Source: Enoplolaimus lenunculus
Taxonomy: Eukaryota > Nematoda > Enoplea > Enoplida > Thoracostomopsidae
NCBI GenBank assembly: GCA_030248215.1
Contig: JASANG010001930.1
Span: 1-64,000 of the forward strand
DNA length: 64,000 bases
Reading direction: 5' to 3'
Part shown: positions 11,301-19,800 of the stretch, one piece after another
Position numbering within the stretch: position 1 is the stretch's first letter
Layout: each line of letters starts with the position of its first letter
Notes under the pieces: model-generated
Seen by the model: the letters and a program-made list of their open reading frames with translations, nothing else
Told to the model about the DNA's origin: nothing
Databases searched by the model: none
Position numbers and translations under genes: made by a program

Positions 11301-12718
11301 CGGTAAGTAGGCTTATTATGTGACTAGCACCAATTACCAGTTAGTAATAGGTTTTCAAACAAGCGAACTGTGACAGCTGCGAATCTCATTTCTATCACGC
11401 AAGTAGTACCGATCGAAGGCAAAAAAGATTCTTATTCCAGGTTCTGTATGGGTCGATTTAAAACTTATCAATACTTAATACCAGCTGGTGATAAATGCTA
11501 CACACGTTTGAGAATTGAGGCACACAAGGATCCTGGCGAGGCGTAGGTACTGTGCCAATCGTTAAATCTAATATTTGAATTAAGTTGTTGTTCCTGCTAT
11601 TTCAAGAAATTACTAATAGGCAATAGTCGGTTAATATTTTACTAAGCATTTAGGCCAATGTGAATAACAGGGCCGTAGTTGTATTATAAGCATATTCCAA
11701 AGCCTAAGCCTAAGCCTAAGCCCAAGCGTAAGAATGAGTTTACTTATGAGCGTTAGCCTAGGTCTAAGCATATGCGAAAGTAAAAAAAATTAGTCCAAAG
11801 CTTAAGCTTACTCTATTGCAGTCTAAAGAAGAACGTTCCGCCCCTGATCTTTCCATGGACCAGCATTTGTTACGTCTTGATTCTATTGTTTTGCAGAAAA
11901 GTTACCCAACCAAAGTGCAAAATGTTCGCGGTGAGGCTGGGTTTCAAGCATTCGATTGCAGTTCTGCCGCAGAACGTGATCATACAATTCTGAGCGCACG
12001 TCAAAAAGGTATTAAGACCTGGTGCAAATTTATATTTCTTAAATTCTAATCCTAATATTATTCAGCTGTTGAAGCAAGAGCGGTTAATTTATTGACAAGA
12101 GTCTGTAAGTTATACAAACTTGGGCCAATGTTACTTTTATGGCCGTATTTCAAGCGTATTCCTAAGCCTAAGCCTAAGCCTAGGCCTAAGCCTGAGCAAA
12201 AAATGTAGTTTAGAATGTAAGCATACTGTTTTACAGACCCACCAGAAACCGGGACGACCCTAAAAGTAACATGGGCCAAAACTTGCATAAAAAGATTTGT
12301 ACCAACGGACGTTGCGTTTTTAGCTTCCACACACCATGAATGGGGAGTTTATTGCATTAAAACACGTTGAAATGTAATCGACTTGAGCATAAGCGAGCAT
12401 TAACACTTGAAATTAAACGCATTTAAGCAGTTGAAATTGTAAACCTTCGAAGTTATAAGCATCTCGCCGTAAATGGGTTGGCTATGAAGAAAATGCAACG
12501 CGTGCTGGGTACATTTTTTGTAGAATATTAACCTGAGCAACATAATGTTCACTAAAATTTACACTTTTCTGGTTATTTTTTTACAACTGGTTAATTTAGG
12601 TTTGCATATTGGTGGCTGTGGCGACAAAAGCGTACGGTTTCGTCAATCTTTGACGTTTCAAAACAGACATGCCGACATTGCATTAGAAATATTACACAAC
12701 GTTATTAAAGAACTATAG
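2390..12718 (+). CDS. ABAT: 4-aminobutyrate aminotransferase, mitochondrial (12 exons seen)
   Basis: PLP enzyme that moves the amino group of GABA to 2-oxoglutarate in the mitochondrial matrix. Exons: 2390-2673, 3875-3992, 4927-4976, 5840-5920, 6693-6785, 7124-7250, 7483-about 7643, 8567-8704, 9380-9544, 11156-11302, 11897-12008, 12600-12718 (stop TAG). All phases join, giving about 531 residues plus a missing N-terminus; the human enzyme has 500. Recognisable blocks are LPGPKSLEYL, GNYIVDVDGNVLLDL, CGSCSNEN (the Cys-x-x-Cys known to bind a 2Fe-2S cluster in the pig enzyme), SFNGSFHGRT, EPIQSEGGDN, DEVQ, TFSKK (Schiff-base Lys) and GGCGDKSVRFR. The first exon encodes an Arg-rich, acid-poor stretch (RILGNILSRRSW) suited to a presequence. 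The donor of exon 7 is uncertain: GT at 7644 or a later one near 7678. ABAT identity is firm. Confidence 0.93.
2705..3060 (+). mobile_element. A-family MITE, copy 1 (split by an S element)
   Basis: Starts GCCAATGTAATGAACAAGGC, followed by CCTAAG-type units (TTAGGC complement). It resumes after the S insertion with ATTAGTCTAAAGC..GCTTAC, the usual right half of the family. The final terminus is missing. It lies in ABAT intron 1. Confidence 0.7.
2819..3014. mobile_element. S element, hAT-like, inserted in A copy 1
   Basis: 196 bp bounded by GCCTAGGC on the left and GCGTAGGC on the right, an 8-bp target duplication with one mismatch. The ends are inverted: ACTGACGGAGCAG and CTGCTCCGGCCCTG. Eight-base duplications and CAG-type ends are typical of hAT. 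The internal string CTCGCGAGCAAAGCGAG recurs near 40575. It has no coding capacity. Confidence 0.65.
3565..3780. mobile_element. B-family hairpin MITE, copy 1
   Basis: Nearly the whole element is one inverted repeat: left TACACAG, then GAGTCAAATTGACT; right AGTCAAATTGATTC in inverse, then GCAGTGTA. The arms carry repeated GACTC/GAGTC motifs (GAGTCAAATTCGACTC). It ends about 95 bp before ABAT exon 2, in intron 1. Apparent TA target. Confidence 0.75.
4137..4212 (+). mobile_element. D-family fragment
   Basis: Starts TTGTGACTCGAATAAAAGAG, the D terminus, but keeps only a fragment of the element and lacks a matching right end. It lies in ABAT intron 2. Confidence 0.45.
4290..4845. mobile_element. 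G-family long-arm foldback element, copy 1
   Basis: Two arms of about 230 bp are inverted copies: left TTTTCGGTTATCCCCCAACC..TTTGCATATTTGAGC, and right the inverse of TTTTCGGTTATCACCCCCAT..TTTGCATATTTGAGC. The centre holds GGTTAACGAGTTATTG and TAGCTGATTTGGCGCGCTGC. An open frame of 168 codons on the minus strand is an accident of the arms, with no recognised domain. Related sequence lies inside the F element (about 40080-40500) and at 42015-42355. Confidence 0.65.
5141..5312 (+). mobile_element. A-family MITE, copy 2
   Basis: Starts near GGTATAGAACAAGGCCGTAA and ends TAGTCTTTACATGAGCC. The array is eroded to a few CCTAAACCTA and GCTAAGCCTA units. The conserved right part CTTAAGCTTACTCTATTGC is present. 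It lies in ABAT intron 3. Confidence 0.7.
6166..6634 (-). mobile_element. D-family MITE, copy 1
   Basis: About 470 bp ending in TACAGTAGTGACCCGAATAA on the left and its inverse, ATTCGAGTCACTACAGT, on the right. The interior carries CGGTTACGGACTGTTATTTA and AACCCGCCTTCCGCCG, which recur in copies at 8090, 22425 and 62337. It fills most of ABAT intron 4. Confidence 0.75.
7258..7440 (+). mobile_element. A-family MITE, copy 3, abutting a splice donor
   Basis: Begins AGGCAATATAAACAACAG, about 8 nt after the exon 6 donor at 7251 (GTAAGCGT). It carries ATTATAAGCATATTCC, some CCTAAGCC units and GCTTTCACTCTATCGCAGTC. The right terminus is lost. It lies in ABAT intron 6. Confidence 0.6.
8090..8492 (+). 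mobile_element. D-family MITE, copy 2
   Basis: About 400 bp. Left end TTGACACGAATAAGAGGGGG; right end CTTATTCGGGTCACTATAGT. It carries the family markers ATAGGAGTCTGTATCC and AACAGTCCGTAACCGAATAA. It sits just upstream of ABAT exon 8, in intron 7. Confidence 0.75.
8750..8890 (+). repeat. eroded TTAGGC-type repeat, possible A remnant
   Basis: Contains ATTAGGCTTAGGTTAGC followed by inverted-strand units (GCCTGAACCTGAGCCTAA). Family termini are not recognisable. It lies in ABAT intron 8. Confidence 0.35.
9089..9188 (-). mobile_element. H-family MITE, copy 2 (partial)
   Basis: Inverted relative to copy 1: GCAGCTCACCTTGCTAGGGG, then TTTTTTCAGGAGGGGCATAT and AAGCCAGGTTGAAAATTTTC. The distal third is missing. 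ABAT intron 8. Confidence 0.55.
9603..9995 (+). mobile_element. X element, hAT-like, copy 1, carrying a D fragment
   Basis: 393 bp with a perfect 8-bp target duplication TTTCTAGC on both sides. Ends CAGTGGCAGATCCAGG and GGATCCGCCATTG are inverted repeats. Inside, from about 9682, lies the 5' half of a D element: TAGTGACCCAAATAAGAGAA, then GTCCGTAAG-type motifs and TTCGAAACTTTAAAGCGTGC. A second 393-bp copy with the same inner fragment lies at 62675. No transposase. ABAT intron 9. Confidence 0.8.
10700..11085. repeat. Q repeats, inverted pair
   Basis: A + oriented copy (about 10705-10800) contains GAGTGCATGATACAAGAGTA and GCATGGTACAAAATGTACC. A - oriented copy (about 10931-11020) contains GGTACGTTTTGTACCATGCG and CTTGCACACTCTTG. 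Together they form a loose foldback in ABAT intron 9. Short open frames across it are chance products. Confidence 0.5.
11311..11525. mobile_element. J-family MITE, copy 2
   Basis: Ends CACCAATTACCAGTTAGTAA and GGTGATAAATGCTACACACG; the internal marker TTTTCAAACAAGCGAAC is present. It starts within about 10 nt of the donor of ABAT exon 10 (11302). Confidence 0.6.
11652..11863 (+). mobile_element. A-family MITE, copy 5
   Basis: Starts GGCCAATGTGAATAACAGGG and ends near CGCCCCTGATCTTTCCATGG. It carries three uninterrupted CCTAAG units and CTTAAGCTTACTCTATTGCA. It ends 33 bp before ABAT exon 11 (11897). Confidence 0.75.
12124..12293 (+). mobile_element. P-subfamily MITE, copy 1 (TTAGGC-bearing)
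   Basis: Ends GGGCCAATGTTACTTTTA and TAAAAGTAACATGGGCC. These share the outer nine bases with family A but not the inner ones. Flanked by AAACTT on both sides. The interior has several CCTAAG units and ACCCACCAGAAACCGGGACG. It lies in the last ABAT intron. A minus-strand open frame here encodes (GL)n from the array and is not a gene. Confidence 0.7.
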
Positions 12719-12749
12719 TTTGTTTCACGTTAAAATGCTTAAACTTAAA

Positions 12750-12962
12750 GTTCATATTCTCAAATGTGTGCAGCACCTATCACCAGTTTAATGATAGGTG
12801 TTTAAGCTCACAATCTCTTGTAGTTGCGTGTCTCAATGTTTGCACGAGCAACCTAAATCTGGAAAATATTGTAATTTTCGAAGCTGGACATTCGTTGATT
12901 TGAAAGCTACAAGATTCATTAGAAACTGATGACAGGTGTTCACTTCTTTGAGAATACGGGCA
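12750..12962. mobile_element. J-family MITE, copy 3
   Basis: Starts CATATTCTCAAATGTGTGCA and ends CACTTCTTTGAGAATACGGG. It lies about 30 bp beyond the ABAT stop codon, so it is probably in the 3' UTR or flank. Confidence 0.6.
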
Positions 12963-13861
12963 TAAGTATCAGTAGTTTTGCCTCAAATCAATTCCGCAAC
13001 TAGAACCTTTTCACTACATGTGGTAAGGAATGTAGAGGGTATATGAAAACTTGTCGTACCATGGAATTGGTGTAATGCTGTAGAAAAGCGTTTAGATTCC
13101 GGGGACGCAATAAATGTGTCAAGGGTCGCCACATAGCGCCCTCCGTCGTTTCGGCGTTGGCCCAAAGTTTAGATGATGTCCTATTTTCCAAAAAGAGCCA
13201 ACTTTTACCAAGGTGCGCACTTGTGCACATATAATTTAAAATACATGCGCTTTGCTATTTAAAGGGTGTTATTTCTGAAAGTATTTTTTGCTCCGGTTTC
13301 TGTTCAAAATAAACGGTATATTTATATACAATTAATATATACTTATTTATATATATATTTATTTATTTATTTATTTATTCAAACAACAAATAACTTAGAA
13401 CTAACAAATTACTTAGCAAAAATAAGCCAATTCTTCGTACACAACCATTCAAAACGCGATATAAATAGTTCGGGTACCAGTAAAATCTTATAATATTAAA
13501 CTCGTGATAAACTTCAATGCTACCATTCAATTGTCCTTTCGCGAACATATTACTAATCTGCTTATTGTAGGATCGACGTTTAAAATACTTATCCACAATT
13601 CGACAAATGATCATAAGCATAAGCATATAGGAACAAATTGTCGAGTCGACGGTATTTCGGATTACACGTTGCCGGTCGACGAGTTATCGAACGACGAGCT
13701 GTCGCGATGTCAAATTAAATTTACACTGACTATATATAAATATATTATATATATGTTTATCTATTTATATATACTATATATAAATATATATATATTTATA
13801 TATATATGTATATATATATATGTATATATATGTATATATATATCGCGAACAGTTTCAGTAA
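12963..13861. other. convergent intergenic gap with AT microsatellites
   Basis: Lies between the ABAT stop (12718, +) and the TXNDC12-like stop (13862, -). AATAAA occurs on the + strand near 13307, and a TTTA tract (13350-13380) provides several AATAAA on the - strand, so the two 3' ends may overlap. TA-rich tracts occupy about 13320-13380 and 13730-13850. Nothing else coding was recognised; open frames here extend from low-complexity DNA. Confidence 0.55.
13560..13715 (-). mobile_element. O-family repeat, copy 1
   Basis: Contains ACAAATTGTCGAGTCGACG and CGACGAGTTATCGAACGACG with CATAAGCATAAGC between. These are the inverse of strings in copies at 21636 and 33838, where the middle part is a TTAGGC array. 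It has no coding capacity. Confidence 0.5.
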
Positions 13862-16800
13862 CTACAATTCAGTTTTCGGTTTCTTTGCTGGTTTCTTTTT
13901 CTTGTCTTTCTTGTCACCGGAAGTTTTGCTGTCTTTCTTTGCTTTTTTTGTCGTGTCGTCCTCTTTCTTTGAGTCACCATCCGTTTTGTCTTGTTTCGCT
14001 TTCTTTTTTTGTGGTTTGGATTCGGTTTTCGAATGTGCCTTTGATGATTTTTCAATTTTCTCCTGTGTCTCTTCTGTTTGATTATCCTGGTTTCCATCTG
14101 GCGGTGGTTGTGCAGCTGACGACTTCTCAACTTGTTTCATGCCTTTGATAACTGCAAACGATGTATTTTGTAAAACATGGACCATGTAAAGGTCACGGGC
14201 GGAATGATTTGATGCGAGACGGCAATAGAGCTAGCTTAAACTTTGGACATTTTTTGCTTGGGCTTAGGTTTAGGTATAGGCATTGGGTTTATTACGCTTA
14301 GGCTTAGGCATACGAATATGCTTATACTACGGTAACGACCCTGTTCGGTGCATTGGCCGAAAATGTTAAGTCTGAATCATGGTTTAACAAGCGCCATTGC
14401 CACACGAAATATGAATTGAGCATTTCAATCTGACCCGCAGCCAATGGGAAGCCAGGGGGGCTCAGTCCCCTGGAAAAACTTTGCCCCCCCTAGAAAATTT
14501 TCAGATTTGCTTGCAAGTCAACAAAAAACCTTATAAGCCCCTCCTGAAATTTTTTAGCCCCCCTGGCAAGGCGAGCTGGCTACGGGCTTGATTTGAATAA
14601 TATAAACTCAACCCCTGCAACCTTGTCATTATCAGGGTGTGAACTGATATAAAAGTAACGGAAACGGATGTGATCAAAATAGCGGAAACGGAAAACGGAT
14701 ATTGAAGCATAAAGTTTCAAAAATGTTATATTTTTCTGCCAACACAAGCGAGGCATACATAAATTCATCGTTTTTTCTAAAATTTCAAAGAAAATGTGGC
14801 ATATGCATCGTAATTTTTTAGATTTTGGGTGAATTTTGTAATTCTTATTTTATTCCGAACAATTGCAGCTTATTTGTTACACAAAATTGCGACGTATATA
14901 AGTAATTTGAAGCTCGTTTTGAACGTAAAAACAATATAAAATTTCCCTTTTTATAACGGAAACGGCAACGGAAACGGACACTAATTTTTACCGGAAACAG
15001 AAACGGATAACCAGTTACAGCGTGGTTATTATAACCCAATGTTTATATTTAATATTTACTTGATTCCGGCTTGCTGTAGTAGAACGTAAAGTTTTCGTCT
15101 TCACTCGGATCGTCGCAAAAAATATCAGTGAGCAATTTTCCATTTGGTGCTAAAATGTGACCCATGTAAAGATCAGGAGCGGGCTGTTTTTCTGCTGATT
15201 GCAGTAAAGTAAGCTTAAGCTTTGGACTAAATTTTTTGCTTAGGCGTAGGTGTAAGCTCATACTTACGATTAGACTGAGGCTAATGCTTAAAAATATGCT
15301 TATACTACTGTTACGGCCTTGTTCTATGCACTGATCCTAAAATGTTAACCTAGACGTTTAACAATCAAGCCTTAATATGGGTGGAGTTCCGATGAGAAGA
15401 TACTGACAAGTTTATAAATTTGAAATTTAAAGCAATTAATAAAATATTAAGTGTTTGCGAAAAGCGTAAAAATTAAGTCAATACCAAGTATAGAGTTTCT
15501 GAAAATTAACGAAAAACTTTTCGACTTACACGTGTGCCAGTATTCTCAAATGTGTGTAGCACTCAGAGTTGCACGTGACTCGTGAGGTCCTGTGCGAAGC
15601 ACTGCGTTACACTGCTTTACTTATAGACCAAAATTTGTAACTGTCGACTCTTTCTTATTAAATGTCAAAAAATTTTCTGGTTTGCAGTAAATTAAACAGA
15701 TTTTCTGTGTGGAGGTTTGGCACAGTCTAACTTTCTAGAGGAATCTTGCCACACTGATGGGTCATGTAACCTCCGCATCAGTGCACGGTGAAGTTGGAAA
15801 CTCTGTACACTTTTTGTATTTGACTCGTCCTAATTGTGTAGCAAATTTAAAATCCTCAATTATAGGAGTTCGCCAGTAATTACATGAGTTCGTCGGTAAT
15901 TACAGGAGTTCGTCAGTAATTACAGGAGTTCGCCGGTAATTACAGGAGTTCGCCAGTAATTACAGGAGTTCGCCGGTAATTACAGGAGTTCGCCGGTAAT
16001 TACAGGAGGTCGCCATTTTGAAAACGTTCACCAATTAAGTGCTACACACATTTAAGAGACAAATTATGTCAACTTACTGACAAAATGCACTCGTGGTACA
16101 TGAGGTGTTGCGTTTGGATTCGTGTTGAATTCATCGAACCAAGGTTCGTCTTTTTCATTCTAAAATACAAATTCAATTTTGTTTGCTCTTTGATCACTGC
16201 GTTTTACCTTTGTCATGATTAATATTTCTTATTTCATATGAGATATAATTTCAAGTCAGGATTTAAGCCCCGATACTCTTTGTTGAAAAACATTTACCGT
16301 CACAGCTCAACTACAAGAGGTTGACACTCATCTTGGACTGAGCTGTCATAGAGTATAAGGATTTTGTACAGCGTATGTACGTAATTATTAAGCACATTAA
16401 GTACTATTTCGCGTACTACACTAACCCAAATAAAAGGTGGGAATAGACTGATATTTATATCGCCTGTCAGATAGTATCCCACCCCGTGTTGTTGTGTTAC
16501 GGACTGTTATTTATTTTTAATTCACTCCCAAGTTTAGTCCCAACACCCTTCTTTTTTACAGTTTTGGGCACAACTGTCTTTTTACCAAAGCATTTTTGTT
16601 GATTGCTATGTCCCTTACCGGATTTAATAAAGTTTATACGGCTTGTATGAGTGTATCTTATATATTTGAGCAGTTTAGGCCATTCTTGGGCTTTGATCTT
16701 ATTTTATGGACTGTAATCAGGACGTATGGACCTTATCCGCTAACGACCTCTAATTAGCTGGGTTCCAACGGAATTTTGATTCCCACAAAAATTCTGAGAA

Positions 16801-19800
16801 ATTTTGGGTTCTTGACAGGTCGCTATTTCGATGCCAGAATTCCACGGCTTCGGTTACGAGTTTTTAAAGTTATTGAACTTCAACAGTGTCCTTGCAGAGA
16901 CAACGGTACTTCTCACACAAAATAAATTGTCTCGAAATTTCAAACCTCCTATTTTCTTAAATTTTCAAGACATAAATGTCTTATATTTTGGACTTTTATA
17001 GCCTTAAACGTTCAAGAAACTTGCGTCTGAAATGGTTTAACATAAATGTTTTATATTAAAAAAAATACTATTTCCAATTTATAAGACATATATTTCTTCC
17101 TTTCAAGAAGCAATTGTCTTATATTCAAGACTAATTTTCTTATTTTGTATCTAAACAAGTGGCTCCGTTTCTATTCTTGAAAAAGTATATAAATAATCTA
17201 ATTTCAAAGGTATTTCGGGTTGCGCTCAGGCTCCTCCCAACTTAAGTTTACGTCTTAGACGTATCTTAGGTTGTAATATAAAGGAAATTTGGTTGAGCTC
17301 AGCTCCCAATTTAGAACGCAACTTCCCTGATAAATGTTGCAAAACATGTCTTTTATTTCAGACACATTTGTCTAATAATTCAGAAATATTGTCTTAATCG
17401 TTTATGGAACAGACTCTTAAATTAAAGGCATGTAAGTGTTAAAAATTTAAGACACATATTTCTGAAAACTTTCAGAAACTATGTCTTGCCAAGACATATA
17501 TGTCTGGAGTCTAAATTAAGACATAATTGTCTTGAATTTAAAAAAAATTTTTGAATATCATAAAATGTTTTGGTGCGCACAGAATTGGTTAATTTTCAAA
17601 AAACTGTGTCTTGCTATTTATGGTTTCATAAGACTCAATTTTTGGGTTTGAAATGCTAAAAATACTTAACTGCTTTTAAATTAAGACTCAGCTGATCCAG
17701 CCTTTGAGAATATGCTGACTGCTCTTAATATTGGAAGGCTTCCATTAATACGATAAGTTTTACAGAGTTAGTAGATCGCAAATACAGTCAGCTATAAAAG
17801 CAATTTTTACTGACGCAGCGAACAATACGGACATGCATACTGCAACAAAAGTCAAAAGTCATGCACTTTGCTTTTTAAAATTCTGATTCCGATTCCGCTT
17901 CGGACAAAATGTATTTCCGATTGGAACCATGGAACTCAAACTGGACACTCTCTTATTACCATCTCATATTCGGGTCATTACAGTACACAGGCTGTTTTGC
18001 GCATAGTATTCTCCAAACAGGATACAAGTTAATCTTCAGTTCAGAGATAAATTAACAGTCAATTCTTGACCCGTTGGAAGGTGCACGTTTGTTGAAAAAC
18101 GTGACGTCATTGTGTAAACGAAACATTACAATTCCATAAAACCCCATAAATACTTACGTCAATTCCGATCATTATGAATTTTTTACTCATTTTTTCAAAT
18201 TCTTTGCTTTTTTGAAGTTTTTCACCGAGCGCTGAAAAAACAGAAACTTGTACAATTTTGAAACCATCAAAAGCGCGTAAAAATTAGGGCCAATGTAAAG
18301 AACATGGGCGGAACAGTATTACAAGAATATTCCTAAGCCTAAACCTAAGCCAAGCAAAAAAATTAGTCTAAAGCTTAAGCTTACTCTATTGCAGTCCACA
18401 GAAAAACGTTCCGCCCCTGATCTTTACATAAGCCAAAATTAGTAAGACTTCAAATTTGAATTGCAGCTATTTATTTATTTTTAGCTTAAAAGTAGCTCAA
18501 GTCATCAAAAGCTTTTTAATAACACGACTAAACTTTGTACGTCCGTAGGCATCCTAGCGTTTTCAATAATCTTGGACTACAATTTTTCGCTGCGAAATTT
18601 CGCTGTACACAATGATAACACAGTCCCGTAGACGATTTTACGAGTGGCAATTCGGCTAAACTAACAAGCTTAAAAGCGGGGATAAAACTTTTCCACTTGG
18701 GCTGAGCCAGCTGTCCACGATCTGGCTACGGGTCCAAGACAGCACGAAAATATTTCGATGTTTTTACTGTTTATTCTGAATAGCATTATGTTTACGAGGC
18801 TAATTTGCTTAGTTTGGGGGCTACGTAACACTAATTAGTTACGGATCATTCGCTGCAGAAAATAGAAAAAGAAGGCAGACTACAAGGAAACAATTAGAAT
18901 TACCTTTGCACGCATTGCACCACGTCCTCCAAATAAGCAAAAATACAGGTTTGTTTCTGTAAATAAAATGCAGACTGCTTGCATTAACGGCAAATAGTCG
19001 CGTCATTTTAGACTTGGGCCAAATCGCTAGCGGTCCGTAGCCAATGTGGGGGCCGAAGCCCTGCCACCCCTAGGAAATTTTCAACCTTGCTCTTAAGTGT
19101 TTGAAAACCATTGTATATGCATACCCTTCCAGAAAATATTAAGCCCCTCCCCTCCAGCAAGGTGACCTGGCTACGGGGCTGATCGCTAGCTTCATAATGG
19201 GTCATCCACCTTATGCTGTCTACGCTACTGTAAAAAAATTGTACCTGCATGCGAGTCCTAAGTTCTTAACTGCAGTGTTTATAAATATAATACATCCGAA
19301 AGCCTCCTACATCCTGTTTACAAACGATTTAAAATATTCAGCGAGTTCGTTAATTGTAGCGTCTGTTAGAATGTTTTATGGGAATACTTATGTAACTCCT
19401 TTTTCCATAGTTCTCAGTCCGTACTTTCCCTTAAGTTGCAACCAAGGTGCCACCGGAGGTGAAAAATACTGTAGCCGGAAATGAGCAAAATTTTCCGGAA
19501 TCGAAGGTGATGAGGTAGGTGAAACGAAAATAGGTCGCTAACATAATAATTTTTGATTTGCCAATTTTAGCAAATATTTGTAACGTGTGGTCAAAAATTT
19601 TGGGTCCAAGCTTATATTTGAAGACATGCCGACAATTTATCTTCAAACAACGATAACCATTTTAGTACAGCTCCTGCTTTTGAAAAATATGTTTACTCAA
19701 ATGAGATAAGATCAGGAAGCGGATTATAAATTTTTTTCGATTGAGAAATGTTCATGGTTGAATGCTAAAACTGTTTATAATAACCGAGTTTCAAATTATT

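Noticed and set aside
12058-12330. Minus-strand frame encoding a (GL)n run
   Set aside because: The Gly-Leu run is the translated TTAGGC array of a P element.
13504-14148. 214-codon frame on the + strand
   Set aside because: It runs through AT microsatellite and is antisense to the verified last exon of the TXNDC12-like gene.
15861-16014. 20-bp regular array as a possible CRISPR
   Set aside because: Units are contiguous with no unique spacers, and the context is a spliced nuclear gene.
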